Of a stretch of 64,000 nucleotides of DNA, positions 10,670 to 23,641 are shown piece after piece. The DNA comes from Cercis canadensis (taxonomy: Eukaryota; Streptophyta; Magnoliopsida; Fabales; Fabaceae): positions 270,340 through 334,339 of the forward strand of contig QAOA01000725.1 in assembly GCA_003255065.1 (NCBI GenBank), read 5' to 3'. The position numbers and the translations under genes are program-made. The notes beneath the pieces are model-generated. The model searched no databases. It had not been told where the DNA came from and was given only the letters and a program-made list of their open reading frames with translations. Every line of letters starts with the position of its first letter. Position 1 is the first letter of the stretch.

Positions 10670-12630
10670 TGTCATAACGTACCCGGAGGTCGCTATAACG
10701 CGGATGGCTTAAATAAGAGAGATTTAGTTTTCGAAATAAAAACTCTAGAGTCGCCACCAATCGTATTAAAAATCTGGGGAACAATTGGAAAACCCCCTTT
10801 AATTTCTAAAAAAATATGTCTGCGAACCAGAGAGGGTTAAGAGTCTAATTGTGTATAGGGAAGGTGTTAGGCACCCTATAACACCTGTCTAAATGACGGT
10901 TACCTAAAATTAATTGTGCAAATTAAATCATGACCTAATTATATTTATTTTATCCCTAAAAGAAAAATAGGTGATTATTTAAAACAGGATTTGATTCGTC
11001 ACCCTCGAATGCCTACGTACCCTAATTAGGGATCAAAGTCCGCGTAGTTCGCAATGATTCAAAAGAAATTTTTATTTATTATTATTCTTTTTTATCTTTT
11101 CAAAAAATGAAATTAAAATAGATTCAAAATTTTCAAATTAAAATTGTGCTATGAATGAAACTAATCACGTCCTAATCCTTCCACTTTGTTCCCACGCTTC
11201 TCGGTTCCCAAAGCGACATTTATCCTTACCTCGGGCAGATAGGAGAGCCACCGCTATGGGGGTAAGTCGCTCTTATCCTTCGCTTGACAAGTAAGGGGCC
11301 TATGGATGCTATTCACACAGAATTAACTAAATAAATGTAAAATGCATGATATGTAAGCCCATTTCATGGGTCTAGTTTAGTCTAGAATAGGAACCAGCTC
11401 GACAAATCAGAGGACATAAACCAGTCCATTTCATGGGCTTGGTCCAGTCCATACAAAACATAGCTTAACACATCAAGAACAGCAGACTAAATAAAACCTC
11501 AGCCAATCGACAAAAAAATACAAAATTATGAATATTTCCCAAATTGAAGATATACCTCTTATGGTTCTAAAAAGACAAGAAACATCTAAATCGGAGCTCT
11601 ACAGCTCCAGAAAGATTTAAAAGACTATATGCTATCATAGAAAATTAACTAGCTAACAATGCAGAAAACATCAAACTTTAAATGTAAACTGAGAACAAAG
11701 TAGATGTAAAAAAAAATATGAAAATTATATATATTTAAGCCACATATCTTATGATTCTAATGAGACTAACATCACTTAATTTGAAGCTATATAACTCTAG
11801 AAAGAAATAAAAGATTGCACACTGTCAGAGAAAACCAACAGGCTTGACAAGACAGAGAAACAGCCAAATTTAAATCAAAACCGAGAGCAAGGGAGATATG
11901 CAAAAAATATGAAAATAATATATATTAAAACCACACATCTTACGGTTCTATTGAGACCAACATCAATTAATTTGAAACCGTATAACTCCAGAAAGAAATA
12001 AAAGATTGTACAATGTCAGAGAAAACCAAAGGCTTGACAGGGCAGAAAAAACAGCCAAACTTAAATCAAAACTGGGAGCAGAGGAGAGATGAAAAAAATC
12101 TGAAACTAATATATATTAAAAACACACCTCTTACGGTTCTAATGAGACCAACATCAATTAATTTGGAGCCCTGAAGCTTTGTCTAAATAAAACCAACTAC
12201 TGCCAGAGCTGCCTAAAAGCTGCGAAAATGAAGAAATCTTACCTTGGTTCTCTTTCTCTTTGCCCTCTCTTCTTCCTTGCTTCGGTTATGTTCTCTCTAT
12301 TGCTCTTTTTCTGTGTATTCTGTTGGTCTTTGTTTCAGCCTTTTGCCTCTTGCTTTTATACTACTCAACTTGTACCTAAGTCCTTCACATCTTTCTCACT
12401 ATTTGTGTCAACCCCCATCTCTTTCTCTCTTTAAAACACTTATCCCTCTATCCCTTTTTTGGTATTTCAATTGCACACAATCTCTATCTCTCTCTTTTGT
12501 TTCCAACTTACTCATGTCTCTTATTTTTCATGCACTCACATCTCTTTTCTATGTTTATCTCTTCCCACACATTTAATTATATCATATATATATATATAAT
12601 TTATTATTTGGACGAAAATAGGTGTCCACA
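10670..12630 (-). repeat. 5' LTR of element A (complete, 1961 bp)
   Basis: On the minus strand it runs from TGTGGACACC (12630) to CGTTATGACA (10670). The 3'-most 1.09 kb is matched by the partial LTR at 1-1090. Pyrimidine-rich frames at 12228-12694 are LTR sequence, not genes. Sequence of element C resumes directly at 12631. Confidence 0.9.
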
Positions 12631-13864
12631 CCAACTACCATCCTTCTTGGGGGTCAGTAATGCCGGGACAGCATACAGACTCATACTCTCCTAAATATAT
12701 CCCCTGTTCAACAGATCTTCTACCTGCTCCCTGAGGATCTTCCTTCGGACTCATCCTGTAATGTGGTAAGTTAGGTAAACTAGATCCAGGAACCAAGTCA
12801 ATCTGATGCTGAATGTCTCTCATAAGAGGAAGCCCTGGAGGCAACTCTGCAGGTACCACATCATTAAACGCCTCCAATAACAACCTGACAGCCTCTAGAT
12901 GCTCAATAGCTTTCTGCCCCTCATCCGACACTAACACTTGCCTCATGATGAGAGCATGTATCTCCCTGGTCTCCGTAACCTCCTTGTCAAATTCAACCGC
13001 AGATTGTGTCAATGTAAGGAAAGTCCTCCCCTCCACTTTAGAAGCTTTGGTTTTGGAACTACCCTTCATTGGTAATAAAGTGAATTTTCTACCATTTTTT
13101 GCAGCTTATAAATATTATCCCTTCCATCATGCTAAGCTGCAACATCAAACTGCCAAGGTCTACCAAATAACAAGTGACAGGCATCTATATCTACCACATC
13201 AAAATAAATTTTATCCTTATACTTACCGATTGATAAGGGTACCTTGCATCGTTCAGTTACTTGGATTTTGTCACCAGCCTTAATCCAACTGATTGAGTAG
13301 GGATTAGGATGCTTCTCCACCTTCAGCCTCAAGCTCTCCCCAATGTCTTTACAAATAATATTTTTGTAGCTACCACTATCAACAATAACATTAAAAACCC
13401 GGCTGCGAATGGTACACCTGGTCTTAAACAATTGATGCCGTTGGGTATCATCCTCTTTGATGCGTTCGCATACCCGAAGGATCGAAACGGAGTGTCTGGA
13501 TACCAAACTGTGTGATGACCTTGGTTATCGCAATAGGGTGAACCCTTAACAAGGAAGGATCCTTGGTAAGTTCAAGTTCAAGTTCTTTGCCCAAGAACAA
13601 CAGGGAAGCTCTCAATCCAGAGAAACTCAATAATTCAAAAACTGAATAATATTAATCTCAAAACTGTTTTGCAAAGGAATACATGAATTCATTATATAGG
13701 CAATTCGGCTATGAAGCTAAGATAGATCCTCTAAGAATGTTAATAAAACCTTAATACCCATTTTGGCCTATAGACATAAGGACCCAAAATATTAAAAACG
13801 AATTTAAAACTAATTAAACGTTTTGGCCCATAAACATAAAGGCCCAAAAATAAAACTAATTAAA

Positions 13865-14560
13865 TTAAACATAATTTTCGGCTTGCTCCAAACTTGGGCT
13901 CCAAGCTGGCCCATGTGCACCTTCTATAAGAGACAGATAAGTGATCCATCTCAACTCTGAACTTGGCCCAACTGCTCTTTCCTTGGTCTGCACCTCTTGG
14001 ACTAGGCTCAACAGTGCCTCTCTCACTCGCTTAGCTCTGCTTCTAGTCATCGGGCCTCCAACTCCAAGCAAGGGATCATGAACACGCCTAGGGTTAGGGC
14101 ATGTAGCAAGATGATTCGCGTCATTCCCTCCCTCCTCGGAAGGATTCGTCCTCGAATCCAAATCGTCACCTACATCAAACAAAGTTAAGTCAGCAACATT
14201 AAAAATAACACTAACATTGTCATACTCACTAGGAAGATTAATTTTGTAGGCATTGTCATTAATCCACTCAAGGACTGCAAATGGCCCATCTCCGTGAGGG
14301 TGTAACTTTGATTTCCTTTGAGTAGAAAACCATTTCTTCCTAAGGTGTATCCAAACCCAATAGCCTGGTTCGAATACAACCCTAGTTCGGCCCTTGTTGG
14401 CTTGCCTAGCATACTGTTCATTCTTCTTTTCAATATTAGTCCGAACCTTGGAATGCAAGTCTCTAACAAAATATGTCTTTTGCTTACCATCAAGATTAGC
14501 AAACTCATTAGTATGCAAAGGTAAAATGTCTAAGAACTTTTTAACGCCAAAGTGCCCCAT
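13865..14560 (-). mobile_element. Integrase C-terminal region of element B (fossil)
   Basis: Minus-strand gypsy integrase tail. It shows the typical run FEPGYWVWIHLRKKWF, then GDGPFAVLEWINDNAYKINL and FNVADLTLFDVGDDLD, followed by a basic PMTRSRAKRVREAL tail. These are standard landmarks of plant gypsy integrases after the catalytic core. Confidence 0.85.
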
Positions 14561-15056
14561 TAGCCACCACCATGTGTCTCTATAACAAGCAAATCACGTA
14601 TAGAACATGTAGGCACACATAATTTATCTTTCTTAAACCAAGACTCATCATGCCTATAATAATCACCACTAACATACTTAGCACAAGCGATCCATAGTTG
14701 ACCAAAATCAGAATTAGACTCATACAAGTCCCTTATAAGCTCANATATTAGTCCGAACCTTGGAATGCAAGTCTCTAACAAAATATGTCTTTTGCTTACC
14801 ATCAAGATTAGCAAACTCATTAGTATGCAAAGGTAAAATGTCTAAGAACTTTTTAACGCCAAAGTGCCCCATTAGGCCACCACCATGTGTCTCTATAACA
14901 AGCAAATCACGTATAGAACATGCAGGCACACATAATTTATCTTTCTTAAACCAAGACTCATCATGCCTATAATAATCACCACTAACATACTTAGCACAAG
15001 CGATCCATTGTTGACCAAAATCAGAATTAGACTCATACAAGTCCCTTATAAGCTCA
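14433..15056. repeat. Direct repeat either side of single N at 14744
   Basis: 14433-14743 and 14745-15056 are near-identical copies of about 311 bp lying head to tail with a lone N between them. They differ by a handful of bases. This looks like two overlapping contig ends joined without merging. Confidence 0.9.
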
Positions 15057-16169
15057 AAACCTAGTAGCATAACATGCAAAGAAGTAATTAAAGTATACCT
15101 TCTAGACAAGGTATCAACAATGATAACCGATCCGGGAACAAGGTCAATTTGGTGCTCTATGCCCTTCAATAGAGGCAAGCCATGTGGTATCTCTTCAGGG
15201 AAAATATCAACAAATTCCTGCATCAAAGAAACAACCACACTAGGCAAAGAAGGGTTAACAGAGTTTGTAAAATAAATATCCTTGTACATAAGTACAAGAA
15301 GGTTCGGCCTAGACAACAGAACACTCTTTACCTCACTCTTGTGTGCAAAAGCACTCACTTTTTGTCTTCTCTCACTGTTTTTGTCCTTACTTTTTTCTTT
15401 TTCTCTCTCAGCCTCTTTTTCTTTAGCTGCTTTTTCTTCTCTCTCTTTACATTCTTTTGTAATCTTTGCTTGATCCGCATATGCAAGAGTAGGTTTTAAA
15501 GGTTTCAACAAAGTGGCTTTGTTATTCTTGTAGACGGTGTAAGTGTTGTTGTAACCGTCATACTTTACTCTCCTATCAAGCTGCCATGGCCGCCCCAACA
15601 AGATGTGACAAGCATGCATGGGCACCACATCATAAAGCACTTCATTTGTAAAAGCGCTAAAAGCAAACGCAATCCGAACTTGTTGGTTTACCCATAGATC
15701 ACTTCTATCATTCAACCACCTTAGCTTATGGCTTAGGGTGTGGAATAGTAGATAAACCTAACTTCTCTACTGCCAAGGTACTAGCAACATTAGTGCATGA
15801 TCCACTATCAATAATAACACTACATACCTTGTCTCCCACCAAGCATCGACTTTGAAAGATATGCTCTCGGTGCTCTTCTACTTCATCTTCCTTTGGTTGC
15901 ATGTTGAGCACACGCCTAGACACCATCACATAGTGATCCGGGAAAGCTTTATCAATACCTTCCACATCACTAGCATCTTCTAAGGGTGGCATGTCTTCAC
16001 AACCGGGTGTAACACTTGGTTCCTCCTCCTCGGAATACAGAAGGGGTCTAGATGTTTTAGGTTTCAGCCTAGGTGAACCTAGGTTTTCTAACCTCTTTAA
16101 TCTCTCCTCAATTCCCATTCTTAATCCTGCAATTTGGTCCTGAATTGCTTTCATATACGCATCCATATG

Positions 16170-17194
16170 ACCTTTAGTGAATGGTTCTTCCTAATTCATG
16201 TTGCACACACTTACCTTACGTGTTTCACTTGTGTTTACACTCAATTGGCTTTTTCTCGATAATGCGCTCATCACTCTTGCCTTTTTCCACTCAAATTTTC
16301 TTAGAAGCCTTTAAACTAGAACTTGCCAAGAACTTATCAAGGAGAAAAGGTAATTAAAAAAAATGATAAGAAATCCAAACAAGGGTGTTGAATAAAAATA
16401 AATAAGATAATGAAGCAAAACAAGAACTCCAAGAAGAAAAAAGAAATAAAATAAAATAAAATAAATGACTAAGACTTTTGAATATAAATAATGAACAAGG
16501 GTGTTGGTTTGGACAAGAAAAGAACAAAGGAATCTAGAAAACAGCAACGAATTGAAAGAAAATCAGCAGATTACAGAAAACAGCCCGAAACAGACGTTTT
16601 TGAAGGATTTTGAGCCCGAAAATGGCATCAACTAGGTTTACCATTGCCACGTTGAAGGTCTCTAAACGAGCTTCGAAACGCTGAGTCACGGGTTCCATAA
16701 CTCCAAACAAGCTGAAAGTTATGGCCTTTTCAAGCAAGTGAGTCCAAATAGTCCGATTTTTATTTTCTTTTCACAAGAACAGATCTTGCTAATCTTTTTT
16801 TTTTTTTTTGATTCGTTTGTTTTGTAGAATCAGTCTCTTTTTGTTTTTTTGTTTTTTTTTTTTTTAAACTTAACTAGGACTCTACTAACAACTAGGATTT
16901 GCTATTGCAATCGAAACAGCCGCCGCCTCTAGGCAATTTTAACCTAGGACGTGGACTCTTAAACACAAACAAGGAAAATAAGGAAAAACGACCAAACAAT
17001 GATCCGAACAAAAATAATAGGAATAACTTGACTAGAAAGTTAAAGAACATAACGAAGAATGAAATTGATAGGAAAAATAAAAGACAAAACTGACTCAATA
17101 GAAAGGGGGTAGAAGATGATTGACCCAAACAAATAAGATAGATAAAATAAAAATAGAATAGGGGGTTTTAGAAATACCAATTGAAACTCCAAGG
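16170..17194 (-). other. Leader of element B, with a stretch resembling element C LTR
   Basis: No gene is seen in this stretch. 16590-16730 resembles 18760-19180 of the element C LTR region: both contain GAAGGATTTTG, GAGCTTCGAAACG and AGCTGAAAGTTA-like words. Elements B and C are therefore related, or share leader/LTR sequence. Confidence 0.5.
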
Positions 17195-17213
17195 AGCCAA
17201 AGCTCTGATACCA
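17195..17213 (-). other. Primer-binding site of element B (initiator Met tRNA type)
   Basis: The minus strand reads TGGTATCAGAGCTTTGGCT a few bases inside the LTR end near 17219. TGGTATCAGAGC is the common plant primer site complementary to initiator methionine tRNA. Confidence 0.85.
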
Positions 17214-17335
17214 AATGATGTGTTCGCGTACCCGAAGGATTGAAACGAAGTGTCTGGATACCAAACTGTGGGATGACCTTGGTTATCACAATAGGTGAAC
17301 CCTTAACAAGGAATGACCTTGGTTATCACATTCTT

Positions 17336-18568
17336 CTACCTCTCCATCTGGACCACACACCTCTTACTCCTCATCTTCCTCTCGTTCCACAACATGGACT
17401 GCTTTTCTGAGGGGCAGTCACTAGATCTGTGGCCTGGTTGATGACTTTTAAAACATTTCCCTGGGTAAGGCTTGGTATACGGGTTGGCTATTTTTGGTGC
17501 TTCCCTTGCTTTTGGCACTTTCTATTTTCCTGCAGCCCTGTCATCTTTTTTTCTATTTTCTGCAATCGCCTTGCTCCTGTCATTAGCAGTAGTCTTATAG
17601 GTATCCTCACTATAATTTCTGCGGGGGTATTCTGTTCTACTTCTTTCCTGCATCAACTGCTCATCCCTCAAGGCCAGATTACGAGCCTCAGATAACGTTC
17701 TTGCAACCTGCACTCCTATTCTGTCTCTAAGGAATGGTTTCAGACCCTCCAAGAACCTAGCTACCTGCTGCCTTTCTGTCTCCCTTAAATCATTCCTAGT
17801 TGCCAACTTTGTAAATTCTGCATAATAGTCATGGATAGACCTCTGACCCTGTTGACATCTCTGGTACTGCTGGAATAGGAACTATTCACAATCAGGGGTA
17901 AGGAATTCACTCAGCAACAGTCGTCTCATTCTTCCCCATGTTCTAACAGATGCCTTACCTTCATGAATCCTCCTACTCTGCAACCTTTCCCACCAAGCAG
18001 ATGCACCACCCTTCAATCTACATGCAACCAGCTGAACTCTCTTCTCTTCAGGTACTTCCATATACTCAAAGAAGTGGTCAATATCTGCAATCCAATCCAA
18101 GAAACCCTCAATGTTTAGGTTACCTTGGAAATAAGGAATATCTACCTTCAATCTGAAGTCAGACTCTCTATCGCCATGGTCATTCCTCATGTTCCTCCTG
18201 GGTGGTTCATCGAAATATTCGACTTCATCCTCTTCCGAGTCTTCCTCTATATCAACCTGTCTCCCCCTTCTAAGATCTCTAGGACGAGGAAAATTAACAG
18301 GCTGCCTGTGGCCAGCACCGCCGCCAAGCGCTCTCCTGCCGTCATTCCGAATCCTGTTGGGGTCATCAAACCATGTCTCCAATCGACCAAGCACCTCATC
18401 CAGGCGATCAAAATGTTCATAACGTTGAAGCCGGATTTCGATTTGATCAATTCGATGCACTAGCACGTTGACCTCCCCCCCATGGTCTGGGGTCTCAACA
18501 CCTCGAACACCATCGAGAGCACTACCGCCAACTCTACCTGGACCACCTGACATCAAGCCGTCAAGCAA
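17336..18568 (-). mobile_element. gag region of element C (fossil)
   Basis: Minus-strand gypsy gag. An N-terminal region (VHRIDQIEIRLQRYEHFDRL) is followed by an acidic linker. The retrotransposon gag domain follows (YFQGNLNIEGFLDWIADID, ACRLKGGASAWWERL, VARFLEGLKPFLRDRI), and then a zinc-knuckle-like segment (PGHRSSDCPSEK). It is broken, with a few breaks. Confidence 0.85.
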
Positions 18569-19134
18569 ACCGCTCTAATACCAAACTGACGAAACGAGAA
18601 AGCAAAGAAAGGAACCTCAAGAACAAATTGTATAATCTCAAAAGAAAATTGAATAATATTCTGAATGCGGCTACAATGAAACATAACGCTTAAGTACTAA
18701 AAGGAAACCCTAAAACATTACAAAAGAAATCAGCAAACTAGAAAATAGCCTAAAACTGACGTTTCTGAAGGATTTTGGGCCCAAAAATGGCCTCAACCAG
18801 GTTAAACCTAGTTTTCACGATGTGGGCCTCTGAATGAGCTTCGAAACGGNCAAACCGCTCTAATACCAAATTGACGAAACGAGAAAGCAAAGAAAGGAAC
18901 CTCAAGAACAAATTGTATAATCTCAAAAGAAAATTGAATAATATTCTGAATGCGGCTACAATGAAACATAAAGCTTAAGTACTAAAAGGAAACCCTAAAA
19001 CATTACAAAAGAAATCAGTAAACTAGAAAATAGCCTAAAACTGACGTTTCTGAAGGATTTTGGGCCCAAAAATGGCCTCAACCAGGTTAAACCTTGTTTT
19101 CACGATGTGGGCCTCTGAACGAGCTTCGAAACGG
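18566..19134. repeat. Direct repeat either side of single N at 18850
   Basis: 18566-18849 and 18851-19134 (284 bp each) are almost identical and joined by one N. The segment covers the primer site and the adjoining LTR end of element C. It is probably an unmerged contig overlap. Confidence 0.9.
18572..18583 (-). other. Primer-binding site of element C
   Basis: The minus strand reads TGGTATTAGAGC three bases after the LTR end (TGACG at 18587 on the plus strand). It is one base off the usual initiator Met site. A second copy follows the single N at 18850 because the whole segment is duplicated there. Confidence 0.7.
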
Positions 19135-19527
19135 CGGGTCATGGACCCCGTAACTCCACCCGAGCTGAAAGTTACGCCTTTATTACTGAAACATGTCAAT
19201 TAAGACCTCTTTTCTTCTGGGCCTTATTATGCTCTACTCGATCCATGAAATCTCTTGTGACCCGATCCACGTCAGAAGCCATGTCTTATCCATTATTACC
19301 TACGTGTCTCAGTTTCCTCTTGTGGTTAGGTTTACATAATATAACTACCAAAAACCCTGATAAAAATGTTAAATGGTGGGGAAGGATTAATTATCTTAGT
19401 AAACCCTTCCATCTACATCAGGATTGAAAATTTCTTGTATCCTCAGTCTCCTAGCAAAGCTCACTGGACTATCTTCCTTCACAATTTTACTCTTAATCCT
19501 TGGTTCTACAAGTATGAGGGACATATT

Positions 19528-19731
19528 TGTAGGAAACGGCACAAAGGCTAGAAAAAGGTCTTGTCTTTCTTTATTAAAGTTAGTGTATATATACACAAAT
19601 ACATAAAACCCTAAAAGAGTTTGAATCCTAAATAAACTAAACTAACCCTAGAGTATTAAATTGTTGTAGATAAGTATTTACAAATGTATATCTTTGACTT
19701 TGTATTCTACTTATCTTCTAATAGTCCTTTA
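19528..19731 (-). repeat. 3' LTR of copia element D
   Basis: The plus strand runs TGTAGGAAACGG to GTCCTTTA. It is preceded on the minus strand by the purine tract TTGAGGGGGCG at 19732-19745. It differs from its partner at a few sites. Confidence 0.9.
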
Positions 19732-22700
19732 CGCCCCCTCAAGATGGTGGGGACTCAATGACACCAATCTTGGACCGAAGTGACTAAAAACGTGGACCAG
19801 GCAGTGGTTTGGTTAAAATATCAACAAGTTGATGTGAAGATGGCACATGTGAGACACAAAGAGCCTTACTAGAGACAAGGTCACGAACAAAATGATAGTC
19901 TATGGAAAGGTACTTCATGCATGAGTGGAAAACAAGATTGGCACATAAGTAAGTAGCCCGATGTTGTCTGAAAATATGAGGGGTGATGAGGTAGGAGTGA
20001 TGCCCAATTCGGTGAGAAGATTTTGCAACCATAAAATTTTTGCTGTTGTGGAGGCAATGGTGCGATATTCAGCTTCAGTTGAAGACCTTGCCACAGTACG
20101 TTGCTTTTTGGAGCACCATGAGATAGGATTGTTACCAATATAAGCAATATAGGCACCTGTAGAACGTCTGTCCACATGATCTCCAGCCCATTCAGCATCA
20201 CAGTAAGCAATGAGCTGCATGGGTGACTTAGGATGTAGAAAAATGCCAAAGGTGAGGGTGGATTTGAGGTACTGCAGTAGCCTCTTTAAGGCTAGATAAT
20301 GGTCATCAGTTGGAGCTTGCATATGTTGTGCTAAACAATTAACAATGTATGCCACATCAGGACATGTAAGAGAAAGGTATTGAAGGGACCCCACTATTCT
20401 CCTATAAACTGTAGCATCTGTAGAGGAAGAATCTTGTGAAAATTGGCAAGAGGGAGCCATAGGGGTGTTGACAGGTTTAGCACCTTCCATGTTGGCTTTG
20501 GTAAGCAAGTCTCAGATGTACTTATGCTGAGTTATAAATAAACCTTTGGGCGAAGGCAGCAACTCAAAACCAAGAAAATATTGTAGAAATCCAAGATCTT
20601 AAAGGAAAAATGCAGTAGCAAGAGATGACTGGAAAGTCTTCAGAAAGACATTATTGTTGCCTGTAAGTAAAAGGTCATAACATAAACCAAGAAATAAGCC
20701 ACAACTGTACCTTGAAGAAAGACATTATTTACATCCATTTGGCGTAGGGGCCAGCCACATGACAGAGGCACTATGAGTACCACTTTGATTGTTTAGGGCT
20801 TGATAACAGGACTGAAAGTATCAAAGTAGTCCACACCTGGGCGTTGGTGAAAGCCTTTTGCAACAAACCATGCTTTGTAGCGAGATATAGAGCCATCATA
20901 GTTCCTTTTAACACGAAAGACCCATTTATTGCCCACCACATTATAGGACGAGTGAGGAGTTTACAAGATCCCATGTTCCATTTTGCATGAGAGCATTAAA
21001 CTCTTCAAACATAGCATGTCTCCAGTAGGGAGACTTTAGGGCTTGGGAGACACAGGTTGGTTCAAGAGCTTGAGGAAGGGGATATTTGGATACTACAAAA
21101 AATTTCTTGGGTTTGGAGATATTGTTTTTGGCACGGGTAATCATAGGGTGAGTGTTTAGTGTAGAAGGAAAGGGATTAGAGTCATTACCAGTGTTAAGTC
21201 CTTGAGTCACTGATGGCAAGTCCATAGCTACAAAGGAAGAATGATGTTGAATATCTCTTGTGTGTGTGGGAATTGGGGTCGGTAAGGAGACTAAAGGGAG
21301 AGATAAAGAATTCGGTGGAGGGATAGGGTCCATGGGTGAATTAGAGGGAGTTGGAGAGTTTGAAATTGGGTGAGAGATGTGCTAAAAGGGAGAAAAGGAC
21401 ATGGATTGAGACGGAGTAGGTTGAGTTGTATTAGGACTCTAAAAACTAATTAGATTATGAGGAGAAGTCAAGATGGATGTGGGTTGAGAAGGGAAAACCG
21501 AAAAGGACTCTTTAAGAATAGAAAAAGGATAATTATCCTCATGTAATTGCACATGTCTAGAAAAATAATATTTTTTTATTTTTGAAATCAAAGCAGATGA
21601 ATGCACTTTGAGAATTTGAATAACCAAGAAAGACACAAGAGGTGGATCGGGGTTGGAGTTTGTTACTAACATACAATTTGAGCCAGGGAAAGCAAAGGAA
21701 ACCAAAAGTTCTTAATTTGTGATAATTAGGTGGCTTATTAAATAAAATTGAAAAGGGGGATTTAGACTAAAGAAGGGGCCTTGGCATTCTGTTAACTAAA
21801 TAGGTGGCTGTTTTGAATGCAAAGGCCCATAATTTGGAGGGTAAAGAGGCATGGTTTAAGAGACATCTTGCTGTTTCAGCTAGATGCCTATGCTTGCGTT
21901 GAGAGAGTCCATCATGCTCAGGTGTATGTGGTGGGGTATGAAGGTGAGATATGCCATGAGAGGTGAGAAATGGACGTAAGCCAATGTATTCTCCACCATT
22001 GTCAGAATAAAGAGCTTTAATTTTAGAATTAAAGGTTGTTTCAACTAAAGCTTTGAATGTTGAAAAAATAATGGCAACATCAGATTTACGTTTTAGAGGA
22101 TAAAACCAAACATAGCAAGAAAAGTGATCAATAAAAATAACGTAAAAATGATAACCATCTATTGAGGGATGCGGGGTAGGATCCTAAACATTAGAGTACA
22201 CGAGTTCAAGGGGCCTAGAACTAGTAAGACTAGACTTGGCAAATGACAATTTATGACTTTTGTTGTTGTGACAGTCAATGCATGGGGAAAGAGGGGAACA
22301 AGACACAGTAAGACATTGAGAGGACAACACTTGACGTAGGATAGCTGGGGATGGGTGACCAAGCTTGTGATGCCAACTGAGTGGAGAGGGTTTAGTGATG
22401 GTGGCAGCGGCATAGGGAGGGGAGGTGAATGATGGTGAGGCAACAGGAAGCGTGTAGACATTCTTTTCACTCTGCCCTTGCAGCAATAGGTTGCTCGTGT
22501 TCAATGACTTGACCTGAAAATGTGAGGGGAAAAATTCAACAGAGGCGTTATTCTATTTGCAAAGTTTTGAGATAGAAATTAAATTACCATTAACAGTGGG
22601 CACATAAAGTACTTTAGAAAGCTTGAGAGAGGAAGATAAGCAAGAGGTACCAGTGTGTGAAATAGGAAGGGTATTACTATTAGCAACTGTTAAATTATCA

Positions 22701-23641
22701 AGATCATCATACTCAGTAGAAATAGCAAGGTTACCGAAGTCATTGGTGATGTGATGAGTGGCTTCGGAATCAACAATCCAATGATTGTTAAGGTGAGATG
22801 TTGTAGTGGCAGCATGAGTGGAGGGGGAGACATTTGGATTGTTGATAATCTTAAAACAATATTTTGCAATGTGTCCCCTGCGATTGCAAAACTGACAGAC
22901 CATGGGAGTAGTGGACTTGTGGTTTGGGTCAGGGGTTATGTTTGGGGAAAAGGATTGGTGACAGTTTCTGGGAAAAGGAGAGGAGGACTAAGTGTTGTGG
23001 TTGTTTGAATAATTTTTCTTGGCATAATGGACAGTGAGGGTCGGGTTAATAGGTGTGTCAGCTTTCTTAAGGTGGGTCTCATGATCAAGAAGCATGTCAA
23101 ACAATTCATCAAAAGATACAGGATTTTCTCGTACCCGGATACCAAAGGAGATGTCTTGGTATTCAACACCTAATCCATTGAGATAGTGGAGAATGAGATC
23201 AATCTCGTCAAGTGGTTACCAATGATGGTGAGTTCATCGGCGATGCTCTTGACAATGCATAAATATTTTGTAATGGATGAAGAACCTTTGGAGAGGTTGG
23301 AAAGACGCTCTTTTAAAGACATGATGCGGGATCTAGAGCGATTAGCAAAAGCACGTTGCAATTGATCCTAAGCAGCTTGAGATGTTTCAGCTTGGGAAAT
23401 TACTGCACGTGCATCAATATCACATGCAGCCATGAAGGCTAAAAGCAAGAAGTGGTCTTGCCGGATCCAAAAGGTGCATTTGGGGTTGTCAATTTCTTTC
23501 CCATTTTTCACGACAAAAGGTGGGGGACAAGGTGTAGATCCGGTGATGTATCCAACCAGTCCATAGCCAATAAGCATGGACTTCATTTGCTTTGCCCAAG
23601 CAACATAGTTACTGTTGGTGAGCTTGATAACAAGGTTGGAG

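Larger units (their letters stand above)
1..12630 (-). mobile_element. Element A: gag-only LTR retrotransposon fossil, Tat/Ogre-like, left end outside the window
   Basis: This is a large Ty3/gypsy-type LTR element read on the minus strand. The 5' LTR is at 10670-12630 and the 3' LTR starts at 1090 and runs off the left edge. The LTRs open TGTGGACACC and close with TGACA. A primer-binding site abuts the 5' LTR and a purine tract abuts the 3' LTR. The interior (1091-10669) holds a leader, a gag block present twice in tandem, and a repeat-rich stretch where pol would be expected. I see no protease, reverse transcriptase, RNase H or integrase. This matches the layout called TR-GAG or a large retrotransposon derivative. 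The two LTRs differ by only a few percent by eye, so the insertion is fairly young. The gag blocks are broken, with about two breaks each. The element lies inside the reverse-transcriptase region of gypsy element C. Confidence 0.85.
13461..17330 (-). mobile_element. Element B: Ty3/gypsy fossil nested in element C
   Basis: Matching terminal sequences start TGCGTTCGCATACCCGAAGG at 13461 and TGTGTTCGCGTACCCGAAGG at 17219. A primer-binding site lies next to the latter. In minus-strand order the interior shows a gag/protease start near 15726-16166 (VCSVIIDSGSCTN), a protease end and RT start within 14745-15715 (CHILLGRPWQLD, GIEHQIDLVPGS), and an integrase region at 13865-14560. The element is internally incomplete and has many breaks. 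It interrupts element C between gag and protease. The 3' LTR runs from 13461 to roughly 13860, but its inner edge is approximate. Confidence 0.75.
12631..19522 (-). mobile_element. Element C: older Ty3/gypsy fossil split by elements A and B
   Basis: Pieces of one gypsy element read in order on the minus strand. These are an LTR-like end and primer site at about 18570-19200, gag at 17336-18568, then element B, then protease and the start of reverse transcriptase at 12631-13440. Element A then interrupts it. Gag signatures include FRLKVDIPYFQGNLN and ACRLKGGASAWWERL. The protease piece has VIVDSGSYKNIIC and CHLLFGRPWQFD. The RT piece has DIQHQIDLVPGSSLPNLPHY. The upper limit is uncertain: the far end of the LTR is not resolved before the copia element at 19528. 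The element is broken in many places and is the oldest of the stack. Confidence 0.75.

Noticed and set aside
17336-18568. Idea that the gag with its zinc-knuckle segment is a domesticated host gag gene
   Set aside because: It sits in order with LTR, primer site, protease and RT pieces of the same element and is broken. Nothing indicates host use.
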